The position numbers were made by a program, and so were the translations under genes. The notes beneath the pieces were generated by a model. It worked only from the letters and a program-made list of their open reading frames with translations, was not told the origin of the DNA and ran no database searches. Positions 4,610-8,168 of a DNA stretch of 8,168 bases are shown piece by piece. The number at the start of each line of letters is the position of its first letter. The stretch's first letter is position 1. The stretch comes from Calditrichaeota bacterium AABM5.125.24 (lineage in GTDB: Bacteria > Electryoneota > AABM5-125-24 > Hatepunaeales > Hatepunaeaceae). Location of the stretch: NCBI GenBank assembly GCA_002127415.1, contig MWJR01000192.1:1-8168 (forward strand), read 5' to 3'.

Positions 4610-7141
4610 ATGTCCAGAAGAAAGGTTAAACGTGGGGGTGGAAAACCGGCGGAACGCAAGGTATCTGATAAGAGGGATACCTCGGGCGGTTTTCTGGCGA
4701 GGTATCGCGGAACGCTGATTGTCATAGCCGGGCTGTATCTGCTGATAGCGGTCTTCTTCCACCAGGTGGTAATCGAGGGGATGGGGCTGGCTCAGTCGGC
4801 CGATATGATCGCCTCGGCCGGGATGTTCGAGATGGGTGAGCAGGCCATCGCCGAGGGGCGGTTTCCGCTCTGGAACACCACCCTGTTCTGTGGGCTGCCG
4901 ATGTTCGCCAGCCTCCAGTATGCCCTGTTTGTCTATCCGCTCTGGTATCCGATCAAGTTTCTCAGCTACATCTTCGGCAGCGGCGACTGGCGGATCTGGC
5001 TGTTTCATTTCCTGCTGGCGGCACTGTTCGCCTATCTTCTGGCGCGTCACTATGGCTGCCGGCGGATTACGGCCTGGCTGGCAGGGGTAGCCTATGGCTT
5101 CTCGCCGCAGTTGATCGTGCTGGCCGATGTGGGTCACGGTTCCAAGCTGATGGGGATGACCTTCCTGCCTCTGATCTGGCTGATGATTGACCGGTTGCGA
5201 CTCAGACCCTCGGTGGGTCGAGCGGCGGCGCTGGGGGCGGTGTTCGCGGTCGAGGTGCTGGCGCTGCATCCCCAGGTGGCGGCTTACGGCGCGCTGTTGA
5301 TGGCGGTGTATCTCATCTATTACGGGATCCGGGCAGCACTCAACCGTGAGCTCGGTGGCTGGGGAAGGCTGGCGCTCTTCTGGGGCGGGGCGATGTGTCT
5401 GGTGCTGGCACTGTCGGCGGTGCTGTGGGTATCGGTGCTGGATTACGCGCGGTTTTCCATCCGTGGGGCAGGTGAGGCGGGTGTAGCCGGTGGGGGCGTC
5501 GCCTGGGATTACGCTACCGGCTGGTCGTTTCATCCACTGGAGTCGATAACCTTCCTGTTCCCCCGATTCCTTGGGTTCGGGGGGCAGACATACTGGGGAA
5601 CGGTGGGAACCCCTCAGGGTCAGCCGTTCACCCACAACCCGATGTATTTCGGCTGTGGTGTGTTGTTGCTGGTGGTGCTGGCGGTGGTAACATTACCTCG
5701 CTCAAAGTGGGGCTTTCCGGTGGTGCTGGGGCTGACGGCCCTGGCGCTCTCGTTCGGGAAATATCTGCCTATCCTATACGGCCCGCTCTATCACATTCTG
5801 CCGCTGTTCAACAAGTTCCGTGCGCCTGTGATGGGTCAGGTGCTGCTATTGCTGCCGGCGGCGCTGCTGGCGGGGGTGGGGCTGGATGAGTTGATTCAGC
5901 GTGTCCAGCGAGGCAAGAACTCTGACCGGCTGCGACGCGTCCTGTGGTGGATAGCTGGTGTCGCAGCTCTGCTTGCCGTCGTGGCGCTGGTCGGCGAGGG
6001 GCTGTTCAGGGGGATCTACCGGGGGTTTGCGGATATTATCCGGCCCGGGACCGATTCGAGGCTTCTCGGTGCCGCCGAGGCGATGGCGCGCCCGGACGTG
6101 GCGCGGGTTCTGGGTCTGATGGCGCTGATGTGCGGGCTTACAGCGCTGGCTCTGGGCCGCAAGGTGACCTGGCAGGTGTTGGCGGGTCTGTTTATCCTGG
6201 TGCTGCTGGTGGACCTCTGGCCGGTCAACCGTCGGTTGGTCAACTTCACCCCCCGCTCGCATCAGGAGGCGCTCTTCCGGCCGGAAGGGGTAGTTCGCAA
6301 GTTGATGCAGGATCCGGACAAGTTCAGGATACATCCGCTGGTTCAGGGGGTTCGACCTCTGGACAGCCGCTATATGAACTCAAACTGGTGGAGCTATTTC
6401 GGGCTCGAATCGACCGGCGGCTATTTCGGCGCCAAACCCGCGGCCTACCAGCGGTTGATGACGGCCTCCGATCTGGAGGGATGGGGAGCCCTCTATTCAC
6501 ATCCGGAGCTGCTGGATGCACTGAACGTCCGCTATGTCATAACCAGCGTGCCGATCGACCGTCTATTCAGCGAGCTCGAACGGCAGGGATGGGGCCGACC
6601 TGCACGTCCGGCTTCAGATTTCACGCCGGTATTGACGACACGCGGCGGCGCCTATGTCTACCGCAATCCCGGCGAGTTGCCCCGAACGCGGCTGGTGGGG
6701 GAATTCAGGGTGGTGCCCGACTTCGAGGCGACGGTGGCGGAGATGGTCGGCGGGGATTGGGATCCCGTGCGTATGGTGCTGCTGGACCGGGAGCCGCCGG
6801 TTCGACCCGGCCCTGCGGGCGGTGTGGCTGAGACACAGATCATCGAATACAGACCTGAAAGAGTGAAGGTGAAAGTCACCACCAGTCAGTCCCGGCTGCT
6901 GGTCCTTGCCGATGGCTACTATCCCTCCGGCTGGCGAGCCACCCTGGATGGACAGCCGACTGAGATTCTGCGTGCCGACGGTGTTCTTAGGGCGGTGGCA
7001 GTCCCGGCGGGGGAACACATGGTCGAGTTCCGCTTCCACCCGAAGTGGTTCTATGCCGGGTTGTGGGTGTCGGTGGGGGCGGCACTGATGGCGCTGGGAC
7101 TGTGGGTGTGGACGTTTGTTACAGGAAAGGGTAAGAAATGA
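4610..7141 (+). CDS. YfhO-family polytopic membrane protein (GT-C-like glycosyltransferase family)
   Basis: An 843-aa membrane protein. After a basic cytoplasmic N-terminus (1-30) it shows about 12-15 hydrophobic spans between 33 and 537, a large extracytoplasmic domain (about 540-811), and a final membrane segment (812-835) followed by a Lys-rich end. The first outer loop has the family pattern of an acidic residue and FPLWNT (85-90) and FCGLPMFA (93-100). Another loop carries LFPRFLGFGG (316-325), and NKFRAPVMGQ (401-410) is the conserved RxP/M segment. The C-terminal LADGYYPSGWRATLDG (766-781) is the typical YfhO beta-sandwich tail. Characterised YfhO proteins add sugars to lipoteichoic acids or other envelope polymers from lipid carriers; substrate here is unknown. 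ATG 4610 follows AGAGGG (4601-4606) at a tight spacing. The stop overlaps the next start (ATGA), so the antitoxin-like gene is probably translationally coupled. Family assignment is firm, activity inferred. Confidence 0.92.
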   Translation: MSRRKVKRGGGKPAERKVSDKRDTSGGFLARYRGTLIVIAGLYLLIAVFFHQVVIEGMGLAQSADMIASAGMFEMGEQAIAEGRFPLWNTTLFCGLPMFASLQYALFVYPLWYPIKFLSYIFGSGDWRIWLFHFLLAALFAYLLARHYGCRRITAWLAGVAYGFSPQLIVLADVGHGSKLMGMTFLPLIWLMIDRLRLRPSVGRAAALGAVFAVEVLALHPQVAAYGALLMAVYLIYYGIRAALNRELGGWGRLALFWGGAMCLVLALSAVLWVSVLDYARFSIRGAGEAGVAGGGVAWDYATGWSFHPLESITFLFPRFLGFGGQTYWGTVGTPQGQPFTHNPMYFGCGVLLLVVLAVVTLPRSKWGFPVVLGLTALALSFGKYLPILYGPLYHILPLFNKFRAPVMGQVLLLLPAALLAGVGLDELIQRVQRGKNSDRLRRVLWWIAGVAALLAVVALVGEGLFRGIYRGFADIIRPGTDSRLLGAAEAMARPDVARVLGLMALMCGLTALALGRKVTWQVLAGLFILVLLVDLWPVNRRLVNFTPRSHQEALFRPEGVVRKLMQDPDKFRIHPLVQGVRPLDSRYMNSNWWSYFGLESTGGYFGAKPAAYQRLMTASDLEGWGALYSHPELLDALNVRYVITSVPIDRLFSELERQGWGRPARPASDFTPVLTTRGGAYVYRNPGELPRTRLVGEFRVVPDFEATVAEMVGGDWDPVRMVLLDREPPVRPGPAGGVAETQIIEYRPERVKVKVTTSQSRLLVLADGYYPSGWRATLDGQPTEILRADGVLRAVAVPAGEHMVEFRFHPKWFYAGLWVSVGAALMALGLWVWTFVTGKGKK

Positions 7142-7368
7142 AGTATCAACGAATAACAGTTAACCATCAACAGATGGGAGGCGTTCCCTGCATTCGAGGT
7201 CTGCGTATCCCGGTGGCTACTGTAGTTGGATTGGTGGCGGAGGGTATGACGGAGAAGGAGATTCTATCCGCCTATCCTGATCTGGAAGCTGAGGATATTC
7301 GGGAGGCTCTGCATTTTGCCGCAGAAGCCTTGAAGGAGAGGGAGTTGCCACTGGTAGGAACAATTTGA
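7138..7368 (+). CDS. DUF433-family antitoxin-like protein (orphan)
   Basis: This 76-aa protein is full length for its family. It has the DUF433 hallmark: an ITVNHQQMGGVPCIRGLRIPV start (6-26), the helix GMTEKEILSAYPDL (36-49), and LEAEDIREALHFAAEAL (49-65). DUF433 proteins carry a winged-helix-like DNA-binding fold and are predicted antitoxins, normally followed at once by a DUF5615 PIN-like nuclease toxin. Here the ATG overlaps the YfhO stop as ATGA, with a purine-rich AGGAAAGGG upstream inside YfhO. No intact toxin follows; only a short in-frame remnant at 7369-7449 does. The intact antitoxin may persist as a regulator, protect against related toxins elsewhere, or simply not have decayed yet. 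Its position within an envelope-gene transcript is unusual for a toxin-antitoxin operon, which normally has its own promoter and self-regulation. Confidence 0.9.
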   Translation: MKYQRITVNHQQMGGVPCIRGLRIPVATVVGLVAEGMTEKEILSAYPDLEAEDIREALHFAAEALKERELPLVGTI

Positions 7369-7449
7369 AATTACTTAGAATCAGGGTGTGTTGTAGTCTT
7401 TGAAGCGCAGCGTATTCGCATTCATGAACTACCGATCGGCAAAGACTAA
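7369..7449 (+). pseudogene. C-terminal remnant of a DUF5615 (PIN-like) toxin
   Basis: Directly after the antitoxin TGA, in the same frame, 26 codons plus TAA read NYLESGCVVVFEAQRIRIHE then LPIGKD. In the DUF5615 toxins that accompany DUF433 antitoxins, the C-terminus typically reads like LExGAIVxVEExRxRVRxLPIG, so residues from about LES onward match position by position. The toxin's N-terminus with its acidic PIN-like catalytic residues (about 90 codons) is missing. The simplest explanation is an internal deletion from just after the antitoxin stop to near the toxin end. The resemblance is from memory of the family and the segment is short, so a homology search is needed; no start codon or ribosome binding site is seen. 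Confidence 0.62.
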
Positions 7450-7595
7450 CATGTGTAGAGAATAATGTAGTATTTCATTATGAATCTGTCGAATGCCTTA
7501 TGAAGAGTCCCGGACACTGGAGATGTCTCGCTTCGTTCAACGTGACCTTAAGCGAAATTGTTCAACCTTAGAGCTCACTCATTAATGCGTCTCCA
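7450..7595. other. Gap before the methyltransferase gene
   Basis: This AT-richer stretch holds a weak hairpin, ATAATG (7462-7467) with CATTAT (7476-7481), and no convincing promoter. A possible 23-codon ORF from ATG 7500 has nothing to support it. ATG 7585 looks like a start but runs out of frame to a stop within nine codons. Confidence 0.4.
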
Positions 7596-8168
7596 TTGCA
7601 CTACGACCCCGTAAAATTCCACCTTGCCAAGCTGCTGGGGAAGAGTGTCTTTCTCAGGCGTGCATTTCACCTGGCGCTGGATCTGCTGTTTCTGCGGGCC
7701 TGGTATGTCCGGCGAGAGCTGAAGAGGATTGCAGTGGAGGCGGGTATTCCTCAATCCTCAATCCGCAATCCGCAATTCCTCGATGCCGGGATGGGGTTCG
7801 GGCAGTATTCCGACCGGATGCTGCGGACGTTCAAGGGGGCGCGGCTGGTGGGGCTCGAGATCGACCGTGCCCATCTGTATGGAGGGGAGAGATACTTCCG
7901 CAAGGTTCATCCGGCGGCGAGTCTGGTGATCGGCGATGTGCAGAGGCTGCCGCTGAGTGGCGAGGAGTTCGACCTGGTGCTGACCGTGGATGTTATGGAA
8001 CACGTGGGTGACGACCGGGCCGCCTTCGGTGAGTTCTACCGGGTGCTGAGACCAGGGGGGGTTCTGGTGATGCACACGCCGAGGGTTCGGAGAACAACTT
8101 CGCCCCCCCCTGAGTCCCCCCCTGCAGGTAGCAGGGGGGGGAGTGTTGGGAACCCCCCCCTGCTACCC
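7596..8168 (+). CDS. Class I SAM-dependent methyltransferase (3' end beyond the window; carries two repeat insertions)
   Basis: The first 191 residues are visible and the frame is open at the window edge. It starts (M)HYDPVKFHL, matching family members that begin M-x-Y-D-P, so I choose the TTG at 7596; no ATG is in frame nearby and no clear ribosome binding site is seen. The Rossmann core has motif I FLDAGMGFGQ (61-70), the acidic end of strand 2 in VGLEID (85-90), GDVQRLPL (113-120), and FDLVLTVDVMEHVGDD (125-140) followed by RVLRPGGVLVMHTP (149-162), all classic SAM-binding elements. Residues 54-60 (SSIRNPQ) are encoded by a 4 x 7 bp repeat, and residues 168-191 by a C-run/G-run palindrome with Pro/Gly/Ser low complexity. 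The core appears functional; whether the protein is complete depends on sequence beyond 8168. Substrate is unknown; such enzymes often sit in polysaccharide or lipid gene sets, which fits the YfhO gene nearby. Confidence 0.85.
   Translation, partial: MHYDPVKFHLAKLLGKSVFLRRAFHLALDLLFLRAWYVRRELKRIAVEAGIPQSSIRNPQFLDAGMGFGQYSDRMLRTFKGARLVGLEIDRAHLYGGERYFRKVHPAASLVIGDVQRLPLSGEEFDLVLTVDVMEHVGDDRAAFGEFYRVLRPGGVLVMHTPRVRRTTSPPPESPPAGSRGGSVGNPPLLP
7749..7776 (+). repeat. Four tandem 7-bp repeats inside the methyltransferase gene
   Basis: The units are CCTCAAT twice (7749-7762), then CCGCAAT twice (7763-7776), followed by TCCTC. The flanking 7-mer ATTCCTC occurs at 7746-7752 and again at 7775-7781. 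This pattern is of the kind usually found between genes in some uncultivated bacteria and cyanobacteria (short tandemly repeated repetitive sequences). Here it is translated, in frame, just before SAM motif I. Confidence 0.85.
8103..8167. repeat. C-run/G-run palindromic repeat element inside the methyltransferase frame
   Basis: Three copies of a run of seven or eight C followed by TG lie at 8103-8112, 8116-8124 and 8153-8162. A 15-bp perfect inverted repeat pairs GGTAGCAG-G7 (8127-8141) with C8-TGCTACC (8153-8167) around an 11-nt loop. A competing 10-bp hairpin pairs C7-TGC (8116-8125) with GCA-G7 (8131-8140) around AGGTA. Such elements resemble MITE-like intergenic palindromes. The element runs to the window edge, so its full extent is unknown. 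Confidence 0.8.

Noticed and set aside
4562..5635. Long minus-strand ORF (357 codons) opposite the YfhO gene
   Set aside because: Its product is rich in Arg, Pro, Gln and His with no domain pattern, typical of an antisense shadow of a GC-rich gene; YfhO on the other strand is clearly real.
5944..6831. Plus-strand 295-codon ORF in a second frame within YfhO
   Set aside because: Gly/Arg/Ala/Ser-rich frame-shifted reading of YfhO; no ribosome binding site or family features.
7572..7595. Resemblance to the lac promoter/cloning-vector region (GAGCTCACTCATTAATGCG)
   Set aside because: Similarity is partial with mismatches and gaps and does not extend to either side, so vector contamination or a CRP site is not supported.

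Overview
This is an 8.2 kb piece of a bacterial chromosome, roughly 55-60% G+C by eye. It carries housekeeping and envelope genes rather than a phage or plasmid module. The gene content (HU, a Do-family protease, a divergent YchF-type ATPase, a YfhO-family membrane protein, and a methyltransferase beginning M-x-Y-D-P) and the short period-7 repeats between and inside genes suggest an uncultivated lineage, perhaps in the FCB/candidate-phylum range. That placement is an impression from recalled family resemblance; no marker here fixes it.

Layout. Positions 1-140 hold no gene that I can support. A TTGACT-N17-TATATT promoter (141-169) reads into tRNA-His(GTG) and tRNA-Glu(TTC), which end at a GC-rich hairpin terminator (402-426). 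Degenerate heptamer repeats (GCTGANN) lie between and after the tRNA genes. Four minus-strand genes follow: a divergent YchF/OLA1-like P-loop ATPase (492-1571), the nucleoid protein HU (1805-2077) with its own promoter and terminator, a two-PDZ HtrA/Deg protease (2244-3755) with a possible sigma-E-type promoter, and a small coiled-coil protein with a histone-H1-like basic tail (3963-4421). A divergent promoter region (4422-4609) separates these from the plus-strand genes. The plus strand carries a YfhO-family polytopic protein (4610-7141) and, overlapping it by ATGA, a DUF433 antitoxin-like gene (7138-7368). An in-frame C-terminal remnant of what looks like the cognate DUF5615 PIN-like toxin follows (7369-7449). 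Last is a class I SAM methyltransferase (from TTG 7596, running off the window).

How it fits together. YfhO proteins modify envelope glycopolymers, and the methyltransferase could belong to surface-polymer synthesis, but their co-function is inferred only from proximity. HtrA and the coiled-coil gene are co-oriented but separated by 207 bp.

The most unusual signals are: (1) the methyltransferase frame contains a 4 x 7 bp tandem repeat of intergenic character just before SAM motif I, and a C-run/G-run palindromic element directly after its conserved core, with the frame staying open through both; (2) an orphaned antitoxin is followed by a 25-codon toxin scar in the same frame and is start-stop coupled to a membrane-protein gene; (3) four independent promoter candidates share exactly TTGNNN-N17-TATATT.
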